Assembly: GCA_964504195.1 (NCBI GenBank)
Contig: CAZDDI010000003.1
Location: 102,809 to 166,808 of the forward strand
DNA: 64,000 nt
Origin: CAZDDI01 sp964504195
GTDB taxonomy: Bacteria > Chloroflexota > Anaerolineae > B4-G1 > SLSP01
Direction: 5' to 3'
Both the position numbers and the translations under genes were made by a program. Below, one piece after another: positions 25,650 to 34,000 of this stretch. Under the pieces are notes generated by a model. That model was not told the DNA's origin and made no database searches. It worked only from the letters and a program-made list of their open reading frames with translations. Each line of letters opens with the position of its first letter. Positions within the stretch are counted from its first letter, which is position 1.

Positions 25650-27326
25650 TTAGGGGGCTGTCATCAGCGGTAGGTATATCCTCCAGCGTATGTCACCCAT
25701 GATCGCCCATACTGGCCCGTGGAAGGTGCGGATGCCGGAGATGTCCATATCTTCCAGGCGATAGTAGTAGGTGACGCCGGGTAGCGCGGTGGTGTCGAGG
25801 TACGCGTACTCCCCCCCGTGGGCTTGACCGGGGAACTGTGGCGGGATGAGTGCGGTATTGAGCCGCATCCACGGGCCACGCGTGGTTGCCCCCCGATAGA
25901 GATTGAACCCCAGGTTATCCAGCTCTGCCGCAGTTTCCCAAGTGATGAGAATTGCCTCGGCTTGCGGCGTAGCGGTGAAGTCCACGAGCGTGACGGCGGT
26001 GGGCTGGTTCATGATGATGCTGGTATGGGTAGGCCCGATTTGTATTTTCCCCACGCGCCCGTAGCTCTGTTGGGTATAAGTGCCGTTGACAGCGGGCACG
26101 TTGACTTTGAAAATCAGGCGCAATTCTCCGGGATTGTTCGGGCCGCTCGCCGCCGGCACGCGGTATGACGTTCCCGCAATCCCACGCCAGAGCAAGGTCC
26201 TGCCTGCGCCGCTGGCGGGATAGCGGCTGGAAGTGCTTTCGTCCACATCACTGGTAGCGGCGATGCTATCGAAGGTTAGCCCGGAGGCCAGGGTTACGGT
26301 GATGGTGTTGAGCTTCACCGGCTGGGTAAAGACATTGGTGAAGCGTACCGTGTAGGTCACCACCCCGGCATGATTCAATTGTGTGGGTGTCACCTCACTC
26401 GTGACCTGTAAAGACAGGCTGGCCTCGGGGAAAGTGGTGAAGTAGACGCCATATCTATTTGAGTATTTACCCGGTTGACCGATGCCGCTATTTGTCCATG
26501 GGGTTGAAGTCGTTGCCGCCTGGCATTGCGCCTGCCAGAAGTACACGGCTGTTAGCTGCCGATTTTGTGCCGTAGGGGTAACCTGGGGGAAGTACAATTG
26601 ATTGCGCGTTCCAATTGGCATGTTTGCCACATTCGAAGCCGTAATTTCAGTACCTAGCAAACGAAAACATGCATCCGCAAAACCCACATCACCGGTAGGC
26701 TGTAAAAGAACGCCTTGAAGGTTGGGGTGGAATTGATAGGTCACTGTTTGGGTAAAAATTTGACCGATGGCAATGGTACTGCCTCGACTGGATGTGATAA
26801 CATCGGTGCCGCCAACGCCTTCTGATAAACGGGTGGTAAGGTGTCCGGTATATTGGGCTGGCGCATTCAGATTGTTTGCTGTCACCGTGAGTGTGTAGGC
26901 ATCAGTTAGCCCTGCGTAAGGCGTGCTCTGGCAGGCGCCGCTATAATCTACATACCAGTAGCCATAATATACTGCCCCGGGGGCGAGATTGCCTATATAG
27001 CGCAGCGGATCGGCCGTCAACTTATAGTGATTGGAAGTGAAGCCGGTGAGTTCAACCCTTACCTCCGTCAAAGTCTCGGTAGTGTGATTGTTGGTGACGG
27101 CGATTCCTAACCACAGCGCGCGTGGGCCTTCAGGGGCCGTGGCGCACGCCTCCGCCGCATCCATCCAAGCGATGTTGCCGCTGAGGAGCGTGAACTCGAT
27201 ATGTGTCGGCTCCGCGTGCAGGTCTGCTCCGACCACCACAACAGGGCTGACGCTCAACAGCGCCAGCCATAACATAGCCAGACCTATTGCCGCCAGACAG
27301 CCGGTAGTAATAAATTTTCTTGCCAT
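25650..27326 (-). CDS. Secreted surface protein with DUF11-like and FnIII-like modules, C-terminal YLP tag
   Basis: 558 residues from the ATG at 27326. A signal peptide-like start (LAAIGLAMLWLALLSVSPVVVVGA) is followed by Ser/Thr-rich beta domains. A DUF11-like stretch (LNHAGVVTYTVRFTNVFTQPVKLNTI) and a FnIII-like module (ILITWETAAELDNLGFNLYR) come next. The protein ends WRIYLPLMTAP. The last ~100 residues are almost the same as in the secreted protein at 27931-30642. Probably a cell-surface protein of unknown role. Confidence 0.75.
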   Translation of the reverse strand: MARKFITTGCLAAIGLAMLWLALLSVSPVVVVGADLHAEPTHIEFTLLSGNIAWMDAAEACATAPEGPRALWLGIAVTNNHTTETLTEVRVELTGFTSNHYKLTADPLRYIGNLAPGAVYYGYWYVDYSGACQSTPYAGLTDAYTLTVTANNLNAPAQYTGHLTTRLSEGVGGTDVITSSRGSTIAIGQIFTQTVTYQFHPNLQGVLLQPTGDVGFADACFRLLGTEITASNVANMPIGTRNQLYFPQVTPTAQNRQLTAVYFWQAQCQAATTSTPWTNSGIGQPGKYSNRYGVYFTTFPEASLSLQVTSEVTPTQLNHAGVVTYTVRFTNVFTQPVKLNTITVTLASGLTFDSIAATSDVDESTSSRYPASGAGRTLLWRGIAGTSYRVPAASGPNNPGELRLIFKVNVPAVNGTYTQQSYGRVGKIQIGPTHTSIIMNQPTAVTLVDFTATPQAEAILITWETAAELDNLGFNLYRGATTRGPWMRLNTALIPPQFPGQAHGGEYAYLDTTALPGVTYYYRLEDMDISGIRTFHGPVWAIMGDIRWRIYLPLMTAP

Positions 27327-27828
27327 AGTTTTTGATACTCCTTTGAGGTGCAACGCACTTGTATGAGTGCGTTGCACGATAGTTTCTACACGGTAAAACG
27401 GTCTCTCTCAGACGTGGCAGGTTTCACAAACTGCCACGTCTGCCATAAAAGCCGGTCAGACGGGTATAGGATAAATTATTGGAGATTTTCCCCTTATCCC
27501 CCTGCCCCCTTTTCTCCGCTTGCGCGGGAAAGGGGGGCTGTTTTTGAAGGTGTTTTGGACTGCGGCGAAGCCGCCGTCCAAAACACCTGTTATTTTCGCC
27601 CCCTCCCCGCGCCGCATAGCGGCGTGGGGAGGGGGCCAGGGGAAGGGGCAAAATTCTCAACATGAGACAGCCGACAAGTCTGGGAGGTATTTTTCAGATA
27701 AGAATCGTTCTTTATTCAATAATTTGTTGTATATCCCGGTAAGACTTTCATGGCGTATGGCTGGTCATGCGCAGCAGCGCATATCCGACGCCCTACTTCC
27801 TTACCATACCATAACCTTAGGCCCTTGT

Positions 27829-27860
27829 GACTGTACTTTTAGTACAGTCAAAGTACAGTC
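27829..27860. promoter_or_regulatory. Cluster of three GTACAGTC/GACTGTAC half-sites
   Basis: GACTGTAC at 27829-27836, GTACAGTC at 27842-27849 and again at 27853-27860. The first two form an inverted repeat with a 5 bp spacer. It could be an operator, but the region lies at the 3' end of a minus-strand gene. Confidence 0.35.
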
Positions 27861-27866
27861 TTGCGA

Positions 27867-27907
27867 CAAAAAAACCCACCCGTCCCCTGAAACAGGGACG
27901 GGTGGGT
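27867..27907 (-). terminator. Terminator of the 27931-30642 gene
   Basis: On the minus strand ACCCACCCGTCCC and GGGACGGGTGGGT form a perfect 13 bp stem followed by seven T residues. Confidence 0.92.
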
Positions 27908-27930
27908 AAGAGAATGGTTAGTTTTGCCGT

Positions 27931-30642
27931 TTAGCGTGCTTTAGCGAGTGTTGCCGGGGCGGATGCAGGCGCGCACGACACTAACGGCATATAAACCTGC
28001 CAACGCACTTCACCCATGACCGCCGATACTGGCCCGTGGAAGGTGCGGACGCCGAAGATGTCCACATCTTCCAGGCGATAGTAGTAGGTGACGCCGGGCA
28101 GCGCGGTGGTGTCGAGGTACTCGTACTCCCCGCCGTGGGCTTGACCGGGGAACTGTGGCGGGATAAGCGCGCTCGTGAGTTGCGCCCATGGGCCAGTGGC
28201 GGACTCGCTGCGGTGGAGGTGGAAGCCGAGGTTGTCGAGCTCCGCGGCGGTCTCCCAGGTGACGCGGATGCCTTCAGGTTGCGGGGTCGCAGCGAAGCTG
28301 ACGAGGGTGACGGCGGTGGGCTGGTTGCCGCCGGTGAAATCAGAGAAGGCGGTCAATCCGCTGAAGGAGATTTGATTGGTGCTAGTATCAATGCTGCCGC
28401 CCGTGCTAGACCAAGAGGCAGCATGTCGCCGATATGCCTGGATACTGCTTTCAGTTCCATTGATGTCAGCATCCAGGTAATCGAATGTTGCGCTTGCGCT
28501 GAAGCCAGTGATACCAGAGGCAGTTACACTCCAAAAACGGGAAAGATAGTGTGTAGGACTATTGTTATTAGGGTGTCTAGCGTCTCGCAAATTGACACAA
28601 GCTTGTCCAGAAGCGAACGTGCCAGAGGCGAAATTCACAGTGGCGGGAGAATACTCCGCTGTGCCGGTGGCATCGCCGACGGGGAAGAAGTATGAGCCAT
28701 CTGCGCTGTAATTTTTACACAGCGTTCCCGCTCCATCGGCCACAATCATAGTAGCATCATTAAATGTTCCTGCAATAGCAGGAGCGCTATCGCCCAACGT
28801 GAGCTTGTAACTGCCCAGCGTGAGCCGTCCGCTCGTGAGCGTCAACTGATTGGCGACGGTTTGCGCCCTGCCCAGGCTCGCGCCGGTGCTGTTGTTGAGC
28901 GTGAGGTTGTAGAAGTCGGTGGTCGCGTTTCCGCCAATGGTCTGTGCAGTCGAGCCGTTGAAGATGACGGTGCCGTCGTTGTTGTGGGTGAAGGTGCCGT
29001 GGTTGGTCCAGTTGCCGCCAACGGTAAGCGTTCGTGCTTGTCCACTTTCGCTTACTAATGTTGCCCCACTCTTAATTAGCACATTGCCGGTGGCTGTTGT
29101 TTGGTCAATGAAGGTACCTATTCCAGCCGAAACGTATATATGCCGAATGGGTATAACTTCTCCCCCCATATCACTGGAATAATTACTAGTAATATCAAAG
29201 TTGCGAGTTTGACTACTATTATAATCCCAGATTCTTTCCGTGCGCACAGCAACCCCACTACCCATGCTGGCAAATCCGGCCTGTGTGCGATAGCGGTTGT
29301 CAGAGGTAGTAGGTGGATCAATTCCTAAAGAAGTTTGCCACTCCCCACTACTATTAGCTATCCAAAAATAAAGTCCAAATTCACCAGTTTTATTCAATCC
29401 AACACTAGATCTTGGTATTCGCCAATGAGTTTTATTAGTTGTTCCACTGATTGTGCGATATAATTCTGTAGCCGCATACATATTAGTAGCGGTGCCCCAT
29501 CCAGTGTCACTCCGGGTGAACAAATCAAGATTTGTGTTGTTCAGAGAACGTATAATATACTCCGGTGTTAAATAGCCAGCAAATGAAACACCAGCAAAAT
29601 CTGCTGTTGTGATTCCTGAATCTATGCCTGGATTTACATCAACCGCTACATTAAGTTGAGCAGTGTTATCATCATATCCGCCATCGAAATAGATATACAG
29701 GTAGCGATCATCCCAAGTGGCGTAAAAATTAGCGTTTCCATTGTCATCTCCTACTTTTTCGTTGGAACGCCAAATATTAAAATTGCTACTAATGTTAATA
29801 GAGTGATTTGTTGTTGTTGCATTACTAACATAAAGATACAGATAGTTTGTTTCTGTATTTCCAGTATTTCCCATAAAATCAGTATATTGGGCGCGTAAGC
29901 GATATACCCCTTCGCTGAAAGAAGGATTAGTTAAGCGATAACTCCAGTTATTACCTTCATCAGAATACCAACTAAAATTAGTTCCATAGGTGCTCAAATC
30001 AGACCAATTGCTTCCTGTGACACTCCACTTTTCATATTCTATTTGTACAAGGATAGGTGAGATGGTGACATCACTGGCTGCACTACTAGCATTTGTCAGT
30101 CCATTGGCGTAAACCTCTACATCAATAGTAAAATTTTCGCCGACATTCACATGCTTGTTCGTTGAGCCATTAAAATCTTGGTTCCCTATAAAGGTTACTC
30201 CGCTAAAATCTAATTGAGCAGCATCGCAACTGACAGATGCATAGGGATCGGCACCATCATTGATAGTGATTCCGTAGGGATTGCCCTGGGCTAGCATATA
30301 GGTGTTACAAGAACCTATGCTGTCAAATGTTAAATTGGCTCCAGAAGCGGGGAACCATTGTGTAGTATCACTGCGATAAAACTTGTACTCATCATTGTTT
30401 TCAAGTGGGCTGTTAATAGTAAGATTTAGAGAATGGATATAATCCCCTGAAAACTGGTCTCCGTTCGTGCCATCGTCGTAGAGCTGACAACCCGAATCCC
30501 AATTACATTGTTCACCACGCAGATAATAGGTTCCACCTGCAGCCATAAGTGGTATTTGTAACATGACCAAAGACAATAGTAAAGCTCCAGAGAAGAGTAA
30601 AAATAAACCATACACAGCGATTTTGTTAGTTGCCTGTTTCAT
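27931..30642 (-). CDS. Secreted multi-domain surface protein with FnIII-like module and YLP tag
   Basis: 903 residues from the ATG at 30642 (AGGAGG site 8 bp before). A signal peptide (GLFLLFSGALLLSLVML) is followed by a beta-rich region. A CBM9/DOMON-like stretch (FYATWDDRYLYIYFDGGYDDN) comes next, then a repeat-rich region (GNWTNHGTFTHNNDGTVIFNG) and a FnIII-like module (IRVTWETAAELDNLGFHLHR). WQVYMPLVSC lies near the C terminus. The N-terminal two thirds are AT-rich while the C-terminal cassette is GC-rich and nearly copies the neighbour's, so the gene looks mosaic. Possible carbohydrate-binding role, unproven. Confidence 0.72.
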   Translation of the reverse strand: MKQATNKIAVYGLFLLFSGALLLSLVMLQIPLMAAGGTYYLRGEQCNWDSGCQLYDDGTNGDQFSGDYIHSLNLTINSPLENNDEYKFYRSDTTQWFPASGANLTFDSIGSCNTYMLAQGNPYGITINDGADPYASVSCDAAQLDFSGVTFIGNQDFNGSTNKHVNVGENFTIDVEVYANGLTNASSAASDVTISPILVQIEYEKWSVTGSNWSDLSTYGTNFSWYSDEGNNWSYRLTNPSFSEGVYRLRAQYTDFMGNTGNTETNYLYLYVSNATTTNHSINISSNFNIWRSNEKVGDDNGNANFYATWDDRYLYIYFDGGYDDNTAQLNVAVDVNPGIDSGITTADFAGVSFAGYLTPEYIIRSLNNTNLDLFTRSDTGWGTATNMYAATELYRTISGTTNKTHWRIPRSSVGLNKTGEFGLYFWIANSSGEWQTSLGIDPPTTSDNRYRTQAGFASMGSGVAVRTERIWDYNSSQTRNFDITSNYSSDMGGEVIPIRHIYVSAGIGTFIDQTTATGNVLIKSGATLVSESGQARTLTVGGNWTNHGTFTHNNDGTVIFNGSTAQTIGGNATTDFYNLTLNNSTGASLGRAQTVANQLTLTSGRLTLGSYKLTLGDSAPAIAGTFNDATMIVADGAGTLCKNYSADGSYFFPVGDATGTAEYSPATVNFASGTFASGQACVNLRDARHPNNNSPTHYLSRFWSVTASGITGFSASATFDYLDADINGTESSIQAYRRHAASWSSTGGSIDTSTNQISFSGLTAFSDFTGGNQPTAVTLVSFAATPQPEGIRVTWETAAELDNLGFHLHRSESATGPWAQLTSALIPPQFPGQAHGGEYEYLDTTALPGVTYYYRLEDVDIFGVRTFHGPVSAVMGEVRWQVYMPLVSCAPASAPATLAKAR

Positions 30643-30841
30643 CACTAAACCTCCTGTAGATATTCAAATACACAAAAACCGGCCCACCGATCAAAGTCCC
30701 TCGATCAGCGGCCGGTTTCAATCATACCTTTGCAGCACTATGCTTTTGCACCCACACGACTCCATCACGGGCTAAACGCCGCATCCAACAAGGCAGGGTC
30801 TGCCCACAGTTTGGATGAGAAGAGTATCAGAGAGGCTCATT
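30643..30841 (-). promoter_or_regulatory. Structured 5' leader with terminator hairpin (candidate riboswitch or attenuator)
   Basis: A ~199 nt leader runs from a predicted start near 30841 to the gene start at 30642. It has a 5' stem (CATCCAA/TTGGATG at 30811-30817 and 30782-30788, with inner GGCAG/CTGCC). A middle segment of unclear fold contains GCAAAAGCATAGTGCTGC. A long hairpin follows (AACCGGCC/GGCCGGTT, 30677-30717) with five U residues, just before the AGGAGG site. I could not match it to a riboswitch class that I know. Confidence 0.5.
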
Positions 30842-30847
30842 TTAATT

Positions 30848-30876
30848 ATTATACCAGCAAAATGGAGGCATTGCAA
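30848..30876 (-). promoter_or_regulatory. Strong promoter (TTGCAA-N17-TATAAT) for the structured leader
   Basis: On the minus strand, TTGCAA at 30876-30871 and TATAAT at 30853-30848 are separated by 17 bp. The rest of 30877-31000 holds a GCCCTGGGAG/CTCCCAGGGC hairpin (30940-30967) that may terminate something on either strand, and no gene. Confidence 0.65.
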
Positions 30877-31000
30877 GTACTCGTAATCTATATTGCAGTT
30901 GCAGACACGCTATCCGCAAAACGTGACCGCAAACAAAACCGCCCTGGGAGCCGTGCGACTCCCAGGGCGGTGAAGCTAAGCGTCCGCGCTATTGCGCCCG

Positions 31001-34000
31001 CTACCGCGCCCGCGCGCGGTGTAAGGTTAGCGTGAGTGTGTACTCGCGCAGCACGGCGGGCAGGTAGATGAAGTATGCGTCATCGTTCTGGGTGAAGGTG
31101 GCCGTGCAGGTCTTGTCTGCGTCCATCGTGACCGCGCCATCTGCGCAGTCGGGAGCGCCGCTCCACCCGGCGAAGCTGGAACCGGCGTCCGGGGTGGCGT
31201 TCAACGTGATGACCGTTCCGGAGATGTATGTATACGTCCCCGGCAGTGGCGTGACCACGCCGCTGCCCGTGCCCGCCGTGGTGATGGTTAACGTATAGGT
31301 AATCGGCGGCGTCTCCATGAACGTGGCATGAATGGTGTGATCGGCGGTGACATTGTGGAACGTGTACGCGCTCACCACGCCCAGCGCCACCTCATCCACG
31401 AAGACGTTGGCGATGTAGTAGCCGGGATCGGTCTGGATGGTGAAACTGACAGTGTCGCCGTGGTTGACCGTCTGCGGTATCGCCGGGATGATGCTCCCGC
31501 CGGTTTCTGCCGTCGGTGTGATCGTGTAGGTGCGGAGCGTGAACGTCGCGGTGATGACCAGCGGGGCCTCAAACCAAATCGCCACCGGGTTCTGGGTGCT
31601 TTCCAGACCGCCCGACCAGCCCGCAAAAACCGAGTCTGCATTGGCCTGCGCGCGCAGTGTGACCCAGCGTGGTTCTGGATACGTATGGACTCCCACCGTC
31701 GGGCTGATGACGCCGTTGCCGTTGCCGTCCACGCGCATGGTGAGGGTGAACAAAGGTTGATCCTGTGTGAACGTGGCCGTGCAGGTCTTGCTCGCATCCA
31801 TCGTCACCGAGCCGTCTGCACAGTCGGGATCGCCGCTCCAGCCGCCAAAGGTTGAGCCGGGATGCGGCGACGCGCTCAGCGCAACCACCGTGCCTTCATC
31901 GTATACATGCGTACCTACCGTAGGCGTGACCACGCCGCTGCCCGTTCCTGCTGTGGCGATCGTCAGCACCACGCCGGTGCGCGCCGCCGCGTGAATGGCG
32001 AACGCATCCAGCGCGCCTAGCGTGGTGTTCACAATGTTTCCCGTGCTGTTGATGCTGATCGTGCGCCCGGTGCAGCCGGAGGCGTCCGGCAGCAGCTCGC
32101 CCTGGGTCACATCGCAATAGGTCCCGGCGGGCAGGCTCGTCTGATAGGTCGTGGTCGCCTGGCTGCCCGTGCCGTTGATGGCGACAAAGCCCTGATCACC
32201 GCGCCCAAATGCGATGTGGTCGCTGCTCACGTTGATCCAGTCGGTCACGGGTTCGCCGTCCGTGACCTGGCGGAACTGCACCATATTGGCCGTTTCCGGG
32301 CGGCGATGCTCGCAGGCCCACTTACCCCAGGTAAAAGTCGCTGCGCAGTTAGCCGGGTCCCCGTTCACGTAGACCGGCAACGTCGCCCCACTGCTCCCCG
32401 GCCCGCCATTGACCGTGGGCGGCCCCAGGCTATCGCCCGTATCATCGTTTGGGTCGCTCTGCCAGTAGTAGCTCGACATCACCGAAGGGTAGCCATAGGG
32501 ATGGGCCAGCGCGAAGATGTTGGCGAGGCTATGCGCTTGCCCGTCCCGGTGATCCACGATGCAGCGCCCCGGCCCTACGCCGTGCCCGCGCTGATTGTCG
32601 TGATTGTCCGTGAAGACCACTGCAAAGCGCGAGTCTAACAGCCCGCCGGTGAACGCTTGCAGTCCGCTCAACGTGCCGGCGCAGCCACTATCGAAGGCAT
32701 CCCCCAGCGCATACGAATAATCGAACTCCGTGACATCGCCGTAGGGCGTGTACTCCCAATCGCGGATGCGCTCTGTGGGGTCCTGATCAATCACTTCCTG
32801 GAAAACGTAGAAATCGCCCGTGATGCCCTCCAGAATCGCGCCCACCTCATAAGCGGCGACGTGCTTCGCGCCATCGAGCCGGAACCCGGCCACCCCGGCA
32901 TCCACGAGCGCCTGGAAGTAGTTACGCAACTGCGCTTGCACATAGCTCTGCCCGGTATCGAGATCGGGCAGGCCCGAAAGCGCGCAGTTCTGCACCTCAG
33001 CGCGATCCTTGTAGTTGCTGATGGTACAATCCTCATGGAAATGCGCGCTGGTGTACTGCGTTCCATAGTAGCGCGCGGCCTTCGGCGAGGAGAGGTAGGG
33101 CGTTCCGTGCGTGCCCACATCCGCCACGCCGACCGGATACAGCCCCATGTGGTTGATGACCGCATCCACATAGATGTCTACCCCCAGCGCGTTACAAGTC
33201 TGTACCATGCTCTCGAACTCGGTCCACGTCCCGCTGCGGCTGGTCATCGTGCTGATGAGATGGGTCACGGGCTGGTACCGCACCCACCAGGGATAATCGT
33301 TGGCCGGATCGAGCATATTCTCCACCGGCACGATGTGCTCATTGGGCGGTGAAACCTGCACGGCGCTGTAGCCCTTCTCCGCCAGGAACGTACATTCTTG
33401 TTCGATATCGGCCCAGCGCCACTCGAAGAGGTGAACGAAGACACCGCCGGGAGGGGCTGGGCGCGGATCGCCCGCCGGGATGATGGTAATCAGCCCATCG
33501 CCCTGGTCGTCGTCGAGCGGATCGCTGCCAATGTCGTAGGTATCCTCTTTCCACTGCGGCCCTTCGCCGTCTTTCTGGCAATAGGTCGTAAAGCCATACG
33601 TTCCCGGCTCCAGCGCATTGAGCGCCGCCTGTGGAAGCGTGGCCTTGTATTCATCGTTATCGCCGATGTCGCCGTTGTAGCTCATGACCAGATCGCTCCA
33701 CGGTTCGCCATACGCGCCCCAATGCAGATAGCACGCGATACCTGCGCCCTGGCCTGGCCCTGGCGTCACACCGGTCTCATAGACCTGCACAAAAACATCG
33801 AAGCCGGTCGGCCCAAAGGCGTCCTCCTGGATGGCGTGAGCGACGCCGCCGCGCGGCCACATCAGCCCCACCCAATCCAACGAGCTGGGCGCGGTCAACA
33901 GATGCGTAGAAACAAAGACCACGGTGGTGCGCGCCGGAATGGTGAATGCGCCGGTGCTGTTGTTGAAGGTCGCGCCGCCCGTAATCACCGGGTCGTCATC

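Larger units (their letters stand above)
27327..27930. other. Non-coding region rich in palindromes
   Basis: No gene supported. It holds a hairpin in the leader of the upstream minus-strand gene (GTGCAACGCAC/GTGCGTTGCAC, 27348-27375). Other hairpins are AGACGTGGCAG/CTGCCACGTCT near 27410-27440, GGTGTTTTGGAC/GTCCAAAACACC at 27551-27589, and GCCCCCTCCCC/GGGGAGGGGGC near 27598-27638. The last two are typical dispersed palindromic repeats. Confidence 0.6.

Noticed and set aside
30643..30841. c-di-GMP-I (GEMM) riboswitch
   Set aside because: GCAAAGG is present, but the GGCAAACC and GGGACGCAAAGC core segments and the paired stems are not found. Left as unknown structured leader.
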